Source: Cyprinodon diabolis
Taxonomy: Eukaryota > Chordata > Actinopteri > Cyprinodontiformes > Cyprinodontidae
NCBI GenBank assembly: GCA_030533445.1
Contig: CM060080.1
Coordinates: forward strand, 9,305,217 to 9,369,216
Reading direction: 5' to 3'
DNA length: 64,000 bases
The notes beneath the pieces were generated by a model, which ran no database searches, was not told where the DNA came from, and saw nothing but the letters and a program-made list of their open reading frames with translations. Of this stretch, positions 21,925 through 34,214 are shown piece by piece. Within the stretch, counting starts at the first letter, position 1. Each line of letters starts with the position of its first letter. The position numbers were made by a program, and so were the translations under genes.

Positions 21925-22709
21925 GTCTTTGTTTTTGTGTGTCTGTGTTTTGTCTCTCTTAATCCACCAGGAGGCGCCTGGTTCTGGTCCGCCTCCTCAC
22001 ACACCTGCTGCTGGTTTCCTCATTAAACGGAGTGTTCTTAAGCTGCTGACTGCCACTACTTCGACGCTAGAGTGTTTGCCAGTTTAAGGTACTCTAGCCA
22101 AGCTGAGTTTGCTGAGTCAAACTTAGTTTAACTTTGTTTTGTCTTTGCCTCTTGGCAGGAAGTTGTCCTTCTAACTGGATCTCTTGGACCTTCACACCCT
22201 GGAAGGATCAAGTGAGCTTCAAACTGAGCTGGGGTTCAAACAGGAGGTTTGTATCCACCTTCCCCAAGAGATTGTTTGAGCTTTCCACTGAGAAAGGGAT
22301 TATTTTCCACTACGACCCGTTCAAGTACCACAGGAAATCTGAGTGGCAGTCAGTTTCTCCGTTCTCCAACTATCAGCTGCATTCTGGGTAAACCCTGTTC
22401 CGCCCTCCACCGAATCAGACAAACACTGGAACTACAGCACACAGACAGGAGTTAAGGATACCAGAACTTCTCTGGAAACGTGAGTCGCAACCAAAACCTC
22501 TTTCCTCAAGTTTCACAAGTCAAATTCCCCACTGAGCCTGAACTAACCGCTTTGTCTTCCCCTCACTCTACAGTTCCGGTTGAGCAGTGTTCAGAGCAAC
22601 ACTTCTTCCCCTGTTTTCCTTCTTCAATAAAACCCACAAAACCTTTTCCCTGGTCTCTCTGTTTGGTTATCTGCATTTTTGGGTCAGAACTTTGTAACAT
22701 CATGACACA
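21925..22709 (+). mobile_element. Probable solo LTR
   Basis: It begins TGTCAGGACTCCTG and ends ...ACATCATGACA, imperfect inverted TG...CA termini, with AATAAA at about 22627 followed by a T-rich stretch and GGGTCAGAAC just before the end. This layout resembles fish Ty3/gypsy LTRs. No clear 5-bp target duplication was found. Confidence 0.5.
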
Positions 22710-23119
22710 CACAACTTCTCTGTAGCCTATGGCACTGACATGTTCATTCCAAGGTATGTGCAAAGTTCTCCTTTATTTTCTTGTTCATTTTGAATCCATG
22801 TTTAAGTTGAGTCAAGAAAACAGACAGTTACATAAAAATTGAAAGCATAGAAGTGAAATGTTTTATGAAAAATTAGCAACCCAGTAAAGTATAACGTATT
22901 GCCATTTAAGCGGGAAACCCCCAATTTTTAATGTAATCTCTCGGAAAGTTCATGATCTGTAATTTCTCTTGATATATGCATGGGCGTAACCAACGCTTGG
23001 CTGAGTTGGACATGTTCCCCCCACTTTCCCCATGTGTCCCCCCTGTCTCCTGCACTTTTCTCAGGCGTAACAACAGGTAAAGTCCTTATTACTTATTATT
23101 ATGGTTATTATTATTACCT
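22710..23119. other. No gene recognised
   Basis: Contains GGGCGTAAC...GGACATGTTCCCCCCACT (22983-23030), resembling the hAT terminus described at 28.97 kb, followed by an AGGCGTAAC word near 23065. This may be another decayed terminal fragment. Confidence 0.3.
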
Positions 23120-25250
23120 TATTATGGTGTTACCATGGCAGCACTCCAAAGCAGCATCCAAGATGGCTCCTCTTGACAATTTCACAAAATATGCTGCTTA
23201 AAACGATACAAACTAGAAATCAAATCCGCATCTATGATCGCCAACGCCTGCTGGAGCTACGGTCACAAAATGTTTTAAATACAGACATTTTTGACCATTT
23301 AAAAAGCTGCTACTGAAGGATGAAAACAAGACAACAGCGGACATAACAGACGGAGAAAGAGATGCGCGAGACGGAGAAAGCGAGGCTGCAGAGGGGGGCT
23401 CACTGTGGAGCTAAAGAGAAATCCCCACAGACCACTGCTTCCATTAATCCTGCTCTCCAGCGTCTGCTCGTTGAAGAGCAAAATGGATAATCTCTGACTG
23501 GAACTGTCGTCAAAGAAGGAGTTTAGTAACTGCTGCGCTATCATTCTGACAGAGTCATGGCTGCATCCATCAATACCGGACAATGCTATTAACCTGGAGG
23601 GGCTAACACTATACCGTGCCGATAGGAACAAAGAACTAAGCGGTAAGACTCGGGGTGGTGGGCAACAAAAGCTGGTGTAAGATTGCTAGATCGCTCTCCA
23701 GCTTCTGCTCTCCAGACATCAATTTTCTGACTGTTAACTATGTGCTTCGCGGCGCTATTACTAAAGAGGCCATGAAGACTCTATACCCTGCTATCTCTGA
23801 GCTCCAATCTGCACACAGAGGTTGTTTTCATCATTGCTGGGGATTTTAACCAGGCTAACTTGAAGACTGTTCTCCTTCATTTCTACCAACATGTGGACTT
23901 TGCAACTCGGGGTGAAAACACTTTAGACCTGGTTTACTCTAACATCAAAGATGCATTCAGAGCAGCCCCCTGCCCCCACCTTGGTTCATCAGATTACCTA
24001 TCTGTCATGCTAATTCCTGCATATAAGCCCCACCTGATCAGGCCTAAACTGACAGTTAAAGAGGTCCGAGTTTGGTCTGAGGGGGCCATGGAGACACTCG
24101 GAGACTGTTTTGAATGCTCTGACTGGAACATCTTCAAGGCTACAGCAACATATGACAACTTGTTAAATATTGATGAGTTTGCCATGACTGTGTCAGCCTA
24201 CATTAACTAATGCATCGAGGACGTCAGCATCAAAAAGAACATCACCATCCCAGCAAACAATGACCCTGGATAAATGGAGAGGTTCAGAAATCATTAAAAG
24301 CACAGAACTTAGCTTTCAAGTCTAATGATAAAGAGGCACTGAGAACAACGCGTGGCAACTTAAACCTTGCCATCAGATCAGCGAAGCAGCACCACAGCCA
24401 GAAGATCCAGTGTCTCTTCCATGATGCCAACAACACCAGGAGGATGTGGCATGGCATACGCCTGGCACACCTCGAGGAGAAGAACACCCAGGTATAGATG
24501 CTGTTCTTGGACTTCAGTTCAGCTTTCAACACAATCATCCCACAGCATCTGATAGGCAGCCCAGCTGTTAGCATCTGGAACAGCTGGGCTTCAATACACC
24601 CCTCTGCTATTGGCTGCTAGCCTTTCTCACCAACAGACCTCAGTCAGTCCGGGTCGGACAGAACACCTCTGATGTCATCAGTCTAAGCACAGGCTCCCCT
24701 CAGGGCTGCATCCTGAGCCCCCTGCTTTTTAAACTGATGACAGACAACTGTCATCAGGTTCACCACCAATCACATGGCGAAGTTTGCAGACGACACCACG
24801 GTGGTGGGCCTCATCAGAGACGACAACGACCAGGACTACAGAGAGGAGGTGGAGCAGCTAGTGGTGCAAAGATAACAGCCTGATCCTGAATGTGGAGAAG
24901 ACCAAGGAGATCATGGTGGACTTCAGGAAGAACCGGCCTAACAACGCTCCACTGGTCGTCAACAGCTCAGCTGTAGAGGTGGTCAACAGCACCAAATTCC
25001 TCACAGACACCCTCACCTGGACTGGAAACTCCACCTCACTGGTCAAAAGGGCCCAGAAGCGCCTGGACCTCCTGCTGCCCTCGGGGAAGAGGCTTCACAG
25101 CATTCAATGCAGGTCCAGCAGGTTCTGCAACAGTCTCTTCTCCATTAGACTGCTGAATGTTGTATATAATGGGTTATTTTATTGTATTTTATTATTATAA
25201 TTATTATATTTTATTATTTAAAAAAACTGAAATGTTAGAACTGTTAATAT
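23120..25250 (+). mobile_element. CR1/Rex-like LINE, internally deleted
   Basis: Non-LTR retrotransposon fragments in order. An endonuclease part (IILTESWLHPSIPDN near 23545, AISELQSAH near 23800, GDFNQANL-like near 23842) comes first, then DFATRGENTLDLVYSNIKD. The RT palm follows, with LDFSSAFNTIIP near 24510, [15 protein letters not shown] near 24690 and FADDTTVV near 24783. The 3' part reads KTKEIMVDFRKNRPNNAPL, then DTLTWTGNSTSLVKRAQKRL, LLPSGKRLHSIQCRSSRF and RLLNVV. Frameshifts, stops and at least two deletions (near 24490 and 25070) inactivate it. It encoded an APE endonuclease and reverse transcriptase for target-primed integration. Confidence 0.75.
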
Positions 25251-26392
25251 ACATTCATGTTTATATAACTATTTTTATGTACTGTTTTCAAGGCTGCACT
25301 TAAAAAAAAAACTTAAATTGTCTAGTGAGCTGTTCTTAACGATTTAACAACGTTCATTTTTTTTAACACCGGATACTGATGATTTTTATTTCATTAATCC
25401 CAAAGCATTTTACTATCCAGCCAAACAGAAGAGAAAGTTTCTTTAATTCTTATGTGTAATTTCCCCAGACATTTCCTGGGTTATTTGTTACTGGATCGAC
25501 TCTTTAAATACCAGCAAACAATGAGAAACACAAATCATTTTAGACAAACAAACACTGAAACCCAGAGCTGGAGTCTAAAAAAGTGGCTGGGCTTTGAGAT
25601 GAAACTGTGATTGGATAGAAAATAGAATAAGTGGCATTGGGAGGAAACTCCATCTGATGTGGATATCCTGTTTTATATAAAGGCTCCTCCATGTCTCATT
25701 AATCTATTAATACATCCTCAGCAAAATGAATGCAATGAGGCCTTCAAATGCACCATTTTCCCTGCCTGCAGCACAGGGCAGCCTGAGCAGCGCGTCAACA
25801 TGAGAGAGCTGTTTGTTATCAGCAGGAACTGGGTCTACATGAGGGAGGAAATGTTACTGGTTCCCACCATAACTCAGTGAGGATAGGTTGATGAATGGAA
25901 GGCTACGCCATGAGCCGCTAACAAAGAGATGGAAGGGTAGAGAACATATTACAGATTTAACTTGGCTTCAAGGACTCCACAAGATATTCAAGTTCCTTCC
26001 CTCTTGGTATAAATAAAATGTTTTTACACACAGATAACCAAAAATCACGTTTTCTATATGACTGAAAATGACTAGAATAGAGACAAGGGGAGAAACAACA
26101 AAAAAGCAGCATATGACTGTTTTCCAACAGCATCAGATAAACATCTTAAACCTGACCGACTGCAAAAGAACGGCAAACATGAAGTTGTTTGATAGCTGTA
26201 TTATTTTCAACTGTATTTTGGCCTGCTGCACATGTTGGTCTTAATTTCAAAGTCTTAACTTGGTAGAAAATCAATGGGCATGAAAGAAAAACATAGAAAA
26301 CGAGCTGCCTTTATAATTGCAATGCATCACCTTAGTTTCTGGACCTTAAGTTTCTATTAAGGTTTTACTTTTTTGGGTTTTTACGTCCGTGT
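25251..26392. other. No gene recognised
   Basis: AT-rich 3' flank of the LINE, then non-coding sequence with no recognised protein fragments. Confidence 0.4.
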
Positions 26393-27757
26393 CAGGGTTT
26401 TTGTTCAGTGTTGTTCTCTTGATTTACATCTCTAGATTTTTGGTTTGTAAGTTTTGCTGCCCCCTAGTGTCCTTTTTTCCCCTTTAACTCCTAGTTATTT
26501 CTGTTTCCACCTGCTCCCTATCAGCTAATCAGTCCTCCCATTGTTCTGTCTCCCACATATATGCTCTGTTCGAAAACCTAGGCCTTAGAAGGCCAGATTC
26601 AAAGTACGATTACATCATAGCGCATTTAATAGTTCCGTCTGAGATTAATGAAAAATAGTTGTTTTAATGGTTATTAAGTCAGATATGTGGCGGTAATGTT
26701 TGGTTTATCTAAAGGTTTTTATCTGTTACTGTGTAAATGGGTTTGGCTGTAATTTAAGGACAGATTCTAATATATCTGCAGCGTGGGGACTATAAATCTG
26801 ATAGGATTTTTATCTTTTTATTGCTGTTTTGCACAATATGCTTAACTAAGATTTTTTTGTTGTTGAATATTAGAGATTTTGCAGATATTTTTTTATACAT
26901 ACATTGTTTAGATTTACTTATATCTTTCTACCCCTTTTATAGAATAGAAAATCCCTTAATTGCACCACAATGGGCAAATTTATGGCAGCAAAAAGATTAT
27001 TGAAAATGGTCACACAAATGTGGACCTTAGAAAAATGTATAAGAATAACATAATAGGAAAGAGTTAAAATATAAACAATAAAATACTGTAAAGTGTTTTA
27101 ACAATATAAAACTGAGTAATAAATAACCAATATGCAGCTATGGACATTTTTACATTAATGGATATTTGAAAATAGCAGCAACATCAGCGATGCGCAGAAT
27201 GACAGCAGCAGGTTATTTAACTGACTAAGGTTTCTATCATTACATTTGATTTTATTTGTTCCTGCTCCCGGTGGTTGGCTCCTTTATTCCACTCTGGATT
27301 CTTGTGAGTGTAGTCTTTGTTCACTTTACAATAAAAAAGAAATAAATAAACAAACAGTTTTGAAAACTTTGGTTTTCATTCTTTTCCTGCTTTGTGTGTC
27401 AACTTTCATGGTTGCTAAGCAACAGACCTTACGGCGGTAAAATCCACCAAAGGGTAGACCTGTTCGAATTCACAGCCAAAACTCTTCCGGTCTCCTTATT
27501 TTCAAGGACTTCGAAGGATCCAGTCTAGGTAGACCGCGTCCTTGGAGGATGCAGCCTAAGTTTTCGAACAGAGCCATAGATCTCCTGTTCAGTTCCTCTG
27601 GATCATTCCTTCCTAGCGTCTCCTAGTTTTTTTGTTTCCAGAGGATCTGTTCTGGACTATGGATTCTGTAGTTTTACTTCTTCTTAAATTTTGCAAGAAT
27701 TTCTCCTGCCTCTTCTACTCTGCATTCACGGCCAGAACAACATCCACCAATCTTGAC
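26393..27757 (+). mobile_element. Probable LTR split by a DNA transposon
   Basis: The outer parts (26393-26562 and 27575-27757) read as one LTR-like unit, from TGTCAGGGTTTTTG through TGCCCCCTAGTG and CACCTGCTCCC to a TCTTGACA end. The sequence between is the inverted-repeat element described next. No target duplication was found for the LTR. Confidence 0.4.
26563..27574. mobile_element. Non-autonomous DNA transposon, about 1 kb
   Basis: The ends GCTCTGTTCGAAAACCTAGGC and, inverted, GCTCTGTTCGAAAACTTAGGC match over about 21 bp with one change. Flanks CATATAT (26556-26562) and CATAGAT (27575-27581) look like a 7-bp target duplication with one change. The inside is AT-rich and non-coding. I cannot assign the superfamily. 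Confidence 0.65.
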
Positions 27758-27779
27758 ATTTTATTTTATTATTATTTTT

Positions 27780-30060
27780 TTTCCTACTTGCTTTGATTCT
27801 GTTTTATTTTCCTATATCCAGCCAGAAACATGGCTTATGATTGGTTGATGGGGTGTCACGAAGCATTTAGACAAACTGTGTTAATACTGTGTTTTGGTTT
27901 TCCCAGCATATAATGCCAAGTCAAGGGTGTAGCTTTGTAATATAAGTTGGTGGGGGGGGGGGGTCTAAAGGTGGGGGCTGATGGACTGACAGTTACTTAA
28001 CCTGATAACTTTCATTAGGTCTTTGTATTTTACAAAAAAGAGCTCAAACATATATTTACCGAATACTATCCTATTGTTGAGAACACAAGAGGACCACAAT
28101 ACACTGATATTTATGGGTAGATAGAAAGATGCCTTTTAGTGCATTATATATAGAGAGCCCAAAAACATTAATGTATAAAACAAATAATGAATAACAGCCA
28201 ATTCTGCTGTCAAAATCGCTCAATCATGCATCCCTAGAAGTACAATTTCGATTCCATCTATCCATGCAAAAATATGCTGCATTTTAATTATAGCATAGCA
28301 TCTTTTTTTCTTGTAAACTTTCTGGTAAACTTGGAGATATATTTTGTTGCATACATGTATTACATATCCCGACTCTCCCTACTTCTATCTGTGCTCTGTT
28401 TAAAAAGATTTATGAACCTCTTTACTAATAAAATTATGCCAGAAACAAAATTTCAAGATATGTAGAAGCTCTGTCTGTTCAATAAGAAAACATGATCATT
28501 TTAACCTGTAACTAGGAGTCATGGTCCTCTGAGAAGCCAAACTTTTTTAACTAGTAAAAAAGAACAAACCATGTTTTCCAAAGCTTCTTGCATTATAGTA
28601 CTGACTTGTATAAACTTACAACAATCTGTTGCCATTTTTTGTTGAAAAAGCTCTGTATTTCTAGCAAACAAGTTTTTCAGTGGAATCTCTATATAAAAAA
28701 AATAAAAAAAGTTTCCTAACTTTCACTTGAAATGCGACCGCAAATTAGATGTCTCAAAGTGACGATTCGATGATGTCACACCGAGAGGCGGGACACGGGA
28801 GCAGCATGCGCGAGAGAAAATAAAAAGCACAGACTCAAAATGCTCTGTACACAGATAGCTGCACCCAACCTCTGTTACTATTGGCTAAAGTAAATGAGCG
28901 GAAAGGGGGAAAAAGCGGAAATTATTGGTGGGGACATGTCCACACCAGTCCTTAAGAAAGTTACGCCTGTGTGCCAAGAATCTATGCACCTCCTGGATGG
29001 CATCAGCTGTGGCACATTTGGTCTGCCTCCCTACTTCAATGTCAAGATGTTTCCAAAGGTCATCTAAAAAAAATGGTATTTTATTACATGACTTACAAAC
29101 AACAAACTGGAGCTCATTTGTGCTTCCGTTGGACATTCTGAGCGCAGTCTGCTGATGTCCTCATTGCACTTGAAGGTCCTGTGGAACCCCAGTGATTCAA
29201 GTCTGGGGTCTAGAAGTGTCACCCGGGTCACCGCGCTTAACGACTCCAGGTTGGAGGTAGTGTCTGTGACTCGACGCTTCAGGTGTTCACGTAGGTGTCT
29301 TACTGCCTCAGTGTGCAAGTTTGAAGCATTGCCCTCTAGTGCCATTTTCATCATTGGGATGACCTTTGACCCTAACACTCACCTCTCTAGACAACTCCAC
29401 TGTTGATGGAAAGGAGAAAGCACAAGAAGTGTTTCTGCTATGGTGGTAAGCTCATCAGCTGTAAGTGGAGTAAAATCAGTTTTTAAAGGCCAGAGATACC
29501 CAGACTGCTTCCTTTTTATCATGTCGCCTTCATAGCATTTTATATGTGCTGTTCCAGAGTGTTGGCATCTCATAAGTTTCAGGGTTGGTTGTTCCTGTTG
29601 TTGCAAGCTTCTCCTTGGCTGTAGTGCTTGATCTGAAGTATGTGACAATGTGCCTCGCTTTCTATCTGATGGATGTAAGAGTGGGGATGTGATCACGTGA
29701 CTTGCAAACTGAGTGCTGAATTTGGAGCTGTCTAGCGCATGCAATCATGTTTGGTGCTGAGGCGGCCCAGTCTGCCATCATGGCGCTTTTTCCTTATCAG
29801 TGTGACTTTGTGGAAAGTATTGCACACCCAGCACAAACATACACAGCTGCAAATTTTCATTAATGTAGTGAAAGGGTAGAGCCAAGTTAGCCTCCATGTC
29901 CAGAGATGTCCACATGTCAGCCGTTTTACTCACTGCCACAGCTTGCTGTACTTCCATTTTCACTCCTTCCCGTTCCTCCTTGTACTTTTTGCCCAACATT
30001 TGTTTGATGGTCTGAAAACCAGACCAAGTCAAACCAAAAGCAAATCAATATATTTAAATT
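27780..30060 (-). pseudogene. hAT transposase gene, broken and interrupted
   Basis: Minus-strand frames spell a hAT-type transposase in order. QAVAVSKTADMWTSLDMEANLAL lies near 29930 (the RNase-H-like start with an aspartate after SKTADMW). LTADELTTIAETLLVLSPFHQ lies near 29450 and GSKVIPMMKMAL near 29360. HLREHLKRRVTDTTSNLESL and LLDPRLESLGFH come next, near 29200-29290, then GRQTKCATADAIQEVHRFL near 28990. After the insertion at 27922-28971 the frame resumes near 27900 as YAGKTKTQY then HSLSKCFVTP, the region leading to the dimerisation domain. Stops and frameshifts are frequent. The N-terminal zinc finger is not seen, and the right side ends at the LTR at 30104. Confidence 0.7.
27922..28971 (-). 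mobile_element. Non-autonomous hAT inserted in a hAT transposase
   Basis: The left end CAAGGGTGTAGCTTTG and right end, inverted, CACAGGCGTAACTTT are related terminal repeats. Flanks TGCCAAGT (27914-27921) and TGCCAAGA (28972-28979) form an 8-bp target duplication with one change, exactly where the host transposase frame is cut. It includes a poly-G run at 27950-27963. A second copy in opposite orientation lies at 44027-45046. Confidence 0.75.
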
Positions 30061-30103
30061 AAAGATAAAAGATTTTTATTTATGTCAAGGACTCATGCAT
30101 ACC

Positions 30104-30856
30104 TGTCATGGTTTTAAGGTGTTTGGCCCACATGCAGACACAGAAGGGGAAACAAGGAGCAGTTTAAGATGTTTATGGGACTACACACAATAAGAGGTTC
30201 AGAACGGGAGCCAAAGGAGAGGTTTGGAACGTCAGTGCTCAGGGTTCCGCAAGAGGAAAGAGAAAGCTGATTGAAACTAGAAAAAGCTAAAGAAACCTGT
30301 GCTGTCGCTACTCTGCTTACTGCCAGGTACGGATAACCTGTCCGGGGAAGGTGAGTGGAGGAAAGGGTTCTGTAACTCACATCATTCACTGCATGGAAGG
30401 AGCGACTGGTGGGATCTAGGCAGGGGCCCGAGCAGCACCGCAGCAGAAGCAGTTTCAAGGAGCAGCTTAAGGAACCAGTGTGAATCCAGGAAAGGGGTCT
30501 CTTGTCCAACCCGGTAGTACCGAGGGGGCTCGAGGGGAACGCCAGAGCAGAATCCGAGCAGCAGCGATTCAGAGACCAGTCTTCATAGCACGGAGACAGG
30601 CGGGTGAGCAATCCAGAGCTGCAGAGGTGGACTATATAGGGGGAACAGGACAAAAGAAGTGCTAATGAGCTGAATATGGAGAAGGTGTGACTGAAACTAA
30701 CTAGGAGAAAGAAAAGAGGAAAGGAAACAAGCAAAAGGGGGCAGCAGAGAATAACTAAAGACTGCTGGAATGAAATGGAAAATAAACCAAAGCACAACAA
30801 AACAGAGAATAACTGAGAACTAAAAACTCAGAGTCCTAAAAGGGGAGAACCATGAC
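30104..30856 (-). mobile_element. Probable solo LTR (about 750 bp)
   Basis: The outermost bases TGTCATGG and CCATGACA are inverted TG...CA ends. Read on the minus strand it has TATATAGTCCACC as a TATA-like box near 30635. The end reads GTCTGCATGTGGGCCAAAC, the usual 3' part of fish Ty3/gypsy LTRs. A 228-codon frame inside is non-coding by nature. A target duplication was not found. Confidence 0.6.
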
Positions 30857-31015
30857 AGTCTCAAGGCTGGGCAAAGTGTCCTCCTTTTTGGAAATCAAAA
30901 TATATTCACTCTAATCATCAACTCCATCTCCATGGCGATAAGCAAACTACAGGGGTTCCTTATAGCTGCTGTTTTGCTTGCTGGAGGACTGACATCATCA
31001 GGACCTTCTGACTTA

Positions 31016-31925
31016 CTTATGTCTTGAAGACATAAAAACCTGGATGACTCTTAACTTCCTGCTCCTGAATGCAGACAAAACAGAAGGTGTAGTCTTTGAA
31101 AAAGAAGCTGATTAGTCACTTGCTTCGTTTGGATGGGATTAAACTGATTTCAGGTAATAAAGTAAAAAATCTTGGTGTTGTTTTTGATCAGGACCTGCCA
31201 TTTAAATCCCATATCAAAGAGGTTTCTAGAATTACCTTCTTTCATCTGAGGAATATTGCAAAAATGAGAAATCTCCTGTCCAGGGGTGATGCTGAGAAAC
31301 TAGTCCATGCATTTGATACTTCAAGGCTGGACTATTGTAATTCTTTACTATCAGGAAGTCCACAAACTGTAGTTAAAAGCCTTCAGCGGATCCAAAATGC
31401 TGCAGCCAGAGTTCTGATGAAAATGAAAAGGAGAGGTCATATCTCTCCTATCCTGGCTTCTCTTCATTGGCTTCCTGTTAAATCAAGAATAGAATTTAAA
31501 ATCCTCCTTCTCACATATAAAGCCTTAAATGGCCAAGCTCCATCTTATATCAGAGATCTGATTGTTCCTTATGTTCCTAACAGAGCACTTCGCTCTTAAT
31601 CTGCAGGTTTACTAGTGGTTCCTAGAATTTCTAAAAGTAGAATGGGAGGCAGATCTTTTAGGTATCAGGCTCCTCTCCTGTGGAATCAACTACCAGTTTT
31701 AGTCCATGAGGCAGAGACCCTGTCTACTTTTAAGGGTAGGCTTAAAACTTTCCTTTTTGATAAAGCTTATAGTTAGAGTGGCTCAGGTTATCCTGAACTA
31801 TCTCTATAGTTATGCTGCTATAGGCTTAGACTGCTGGAGGACATAGGGACCCCCATTTCATCATTCTGCTTCATTCTATCTTTATTCTCCCACTCTGCAG
31901 AATCTGTTAGTTCAATCTCTAACGC
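31016..31925 (+). mobile_element. L2-type LINE, 3' end
   Basis: The frames read LEDIKTWMTLNFLLLNADKTE, then after a frame change one 167-codon stretch with FFHLRNIAKMRNLLS, DYCNSLLSGSPQTVVKSLQRIQNAAARVL and HISPILASLHWLPV. A stop at 31600 interrupts the last part (GLLVVPRISKSRMGGRSFRYQ). The 3' UTR starts GAGTGGCTCAGG and includes ATGCTGCTATAGGCTTAGAC, well known from fish L2 LINEs. The copy is 5'-truncated. Confidence 0.8.
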
Positions 31926-33143
31926 TAGCTTTGTTAAACTCTTGAGAAGTGCTACATTTTGTTCAATAGCAGTTAAATGAGTTGATCTCCAACAGAAACC
32001 TTTGTTGTTGGTGCTGCTCCTGTCTTTCTGCTGGTTGTCAGGAAGCCAGGCATTGCTGTGGAGCAATGCAGTCGGATGGGTGGACTTTCTCTATTGTGCT
32101 TCTGAGGTGCTACAGTCAACTTGTCAGGACCTGCTGATCTGACGTCATCCTGACTGCAAACAACAGAAGCTTTCCTTAAAATGGGCTGACTGCTGATTAC
32201 TCTGGGTCTTATTTCATCCCTCTGACTGTCTCCCATTTGGTAACATTACAACAAAAACTTCCAGTTATTGTCAGATTTGAGGTGTCATGTGGTTGAATGT
32301 AAAAACACACAAAATGTCAGCGATGCAACACAAAGGCTGGCATATGGCAAATATCCACTCCAATGGTAGGGTCTTCTAGAATTAAAGAGACTTTGTTTTT
32401 ACCTGCATTAATTTCTACTGCCTCAACGTAAATCAACACAATACTCTGCTGGGCGAGGTTTTGTTCCCAATAAGGATCAGTTAGTCCTCACAACTTTGTA
32501 TATGTAGGAGAAATCGGCCTCACAAAGTAACACAAACACCTACATCATGCACTGTCACTGCAGCTCAGATCTGACGGCAGCTGAAAAATAAAGCCATGTT
32601 GAATGAGATCTGGTATGAATGTTGACTAAAGCCAACAGAGAAGCAGTGAGTCTATGGGACATTACCACAGCACCCCCGTGGGTGGAAACCTCTCAAACCA
32701 CTTAGTAAAACTCCACACATCAGATCTCACCAGCCGGACTCAGATAGAGTTTCAGCGTCTGCGTGTGTACCTGTCTAGCCCTCAGAGTGAGGACCATTTT
32801 TTTCAATTTCACCATCAGATTATTAAGGACCAGTTGTTGTAAAGTAAGGACATTTTGCTGGTTCTCACAAGCTTCTGTGCTAAAGGTTAGGTTTAGGGTA
32901 ATGGTGTCATATGGTAATGGTTAGGCGTTAGGGTGAGTGTTGACAGAGAGCTTTAAGTTCATCCTGCAGCATGAACTTCCAAACACCATGCATTTCCAGA
33001 TCTACAACAGATAAAAGATCAGGAAGAAGGAAAATTAGGGAGAGCTTTACTTCCTGGATTCATTCTGCTATGAACTCTTTCCCTAAGTCGATGCTCTGTG
33101 TTGTGAATAACTGTTATATTCAATGCTCAGCCAGCTGGGAAAC
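31926..33143. other. No gene recognised
   Basis: Non-coding by eye. 32855-32935 carries GGACATTTTGCTGGTTCTCAC and GGTTAGGTTTAGGGTAATGG, part of the dispersed repeat also seen at 6.76 and 38.05 kb. Confidence 0.4.
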
Positions 33144-33150
33144 TATTATT

Positions 33151-33873
33151 TACCCCATTTACACTACCCTTGAAAAACCGTGCCGAGACCGGTCCGAGCT
33201 CAGTAACTGAGATAACTTATCGTGTGTAAATGGAAAGCAAACTGAACTGAATCAAGCTAGACACAACCGAACCAAAATAACCGCAGACCAGTTTCAGAGG
33301 TGGGCTCGGCTCGGTTTTTCTCTGGCTCGGTTCTCTGATAACAAGAGCGCATGAGCAGAAGACGTCATCTCCGTCTGGTTGCACATCCCAATTCACACTC
33401 CATTCCAGTAGCTGGCGGTAATGCCCCTCCGAAGTTGCTTGCCAACCAACACAAAACAGAAGAAGAACAACAACTATAAACGACAATCAAAAACTTCTCC
33501 ACTCAACATTTTAAATAATGGCATTTTAAACAATAACACCAAAGTACAGCAATAATAATTCAGCATAACTTTCTGAATGTGATGGGCGCCGCCATTTGGA
33601 TTTGCTTGATTCCCTCCTTTTTCGTCTTCTTCTTCTTGTGTTTTATGGTGGTTGGCAAACAACTTTTGGTGCATTACCGCCACCAACTGCTTGATTTCCT
33701 CCTTTAATACTGGCAGTAATACCGCAGTTCCTCACTAGGAGGCGAGGAGTCGAGGAACCAAGATAGCGTGACGTGTAAACGGTCGTCAGAACTAACCTCG
33801 GCCTGGTTAACTGATCCGAGCTCGGACCGGTCTCGGCATGGATCGGTTTTTCAAGGGTACTGTAAATGGGGTA
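33151..33873. mobile_element. Foldback-type non-autonomous DNA transposon
   Basis: The left end TACCCCATTTACACTACCCT and inverted right end TACCCCATTTACAGTACCCT continue matching through TTGAAAAACCG and GAGACCGGTCCGAGCTC. A 7-bp duplication TATTATT flanks it (33144-33150 and 33874-33880). Inner segments around 33415-33470 (GGCGGTAATGC, TTGCCAACCAACAC, AGAAGAAGAA) recur inverted at about 33615-33690. Much of the 723-bp element can therefore fold on itself. No transposase is present. Confidence 0.8.
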
Positions 33874-33880
33874 TATTATT

Positions 33881-34214
33881 ATGTTGGGATACTTTAAGAT
33901 GTTTATTGGCCAAACCGGTAGGGGTAGCAAATATGTTATTTAATCAGACATTAGTTCGGCTGTTATTGTTTATGAACACACACCTTACTAGCTGTGTGTT
34001 ACAACAATAAATTAAAGAGTGATTTGAGCACCAATCATGGTCAAACGATTAATTTTGTACATACATGGAATAAATTCACCACATCTTCTGTTCAAAATAT
34101 AAGAGTTTATTAACAAAAATCATTCAGCTCCAAGATAACATATTTCAGTTTAAAACTCTCAACTAAAACTAGTGAAATTCAACAAAACTAAACTACTTGT
34201 ACAAAGAGGTAGGG
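33881..34214. other. AT-rich, no gene recognised
   Basis: Short AT-rich spacer between the foldback element and the 3' end of the minus-strand L2. Confidence 0.4.

Noticed and set aside
30114..30800. Open frame of 228 codons on the minus strand
   Set aside because: It lies wholly in the TGTCATGG...CCATGACA LTR. The peptide is low-complexity Ser/Leu-rich and matches no protein family.
32880..32935. Telomere-like GGTTAGG/TTAGGG words (also near 1445 and 38160)
   Set aside because: Irregular, few and interrupted; they belong to a dispersed repeat, not to an interstitial telomere array.
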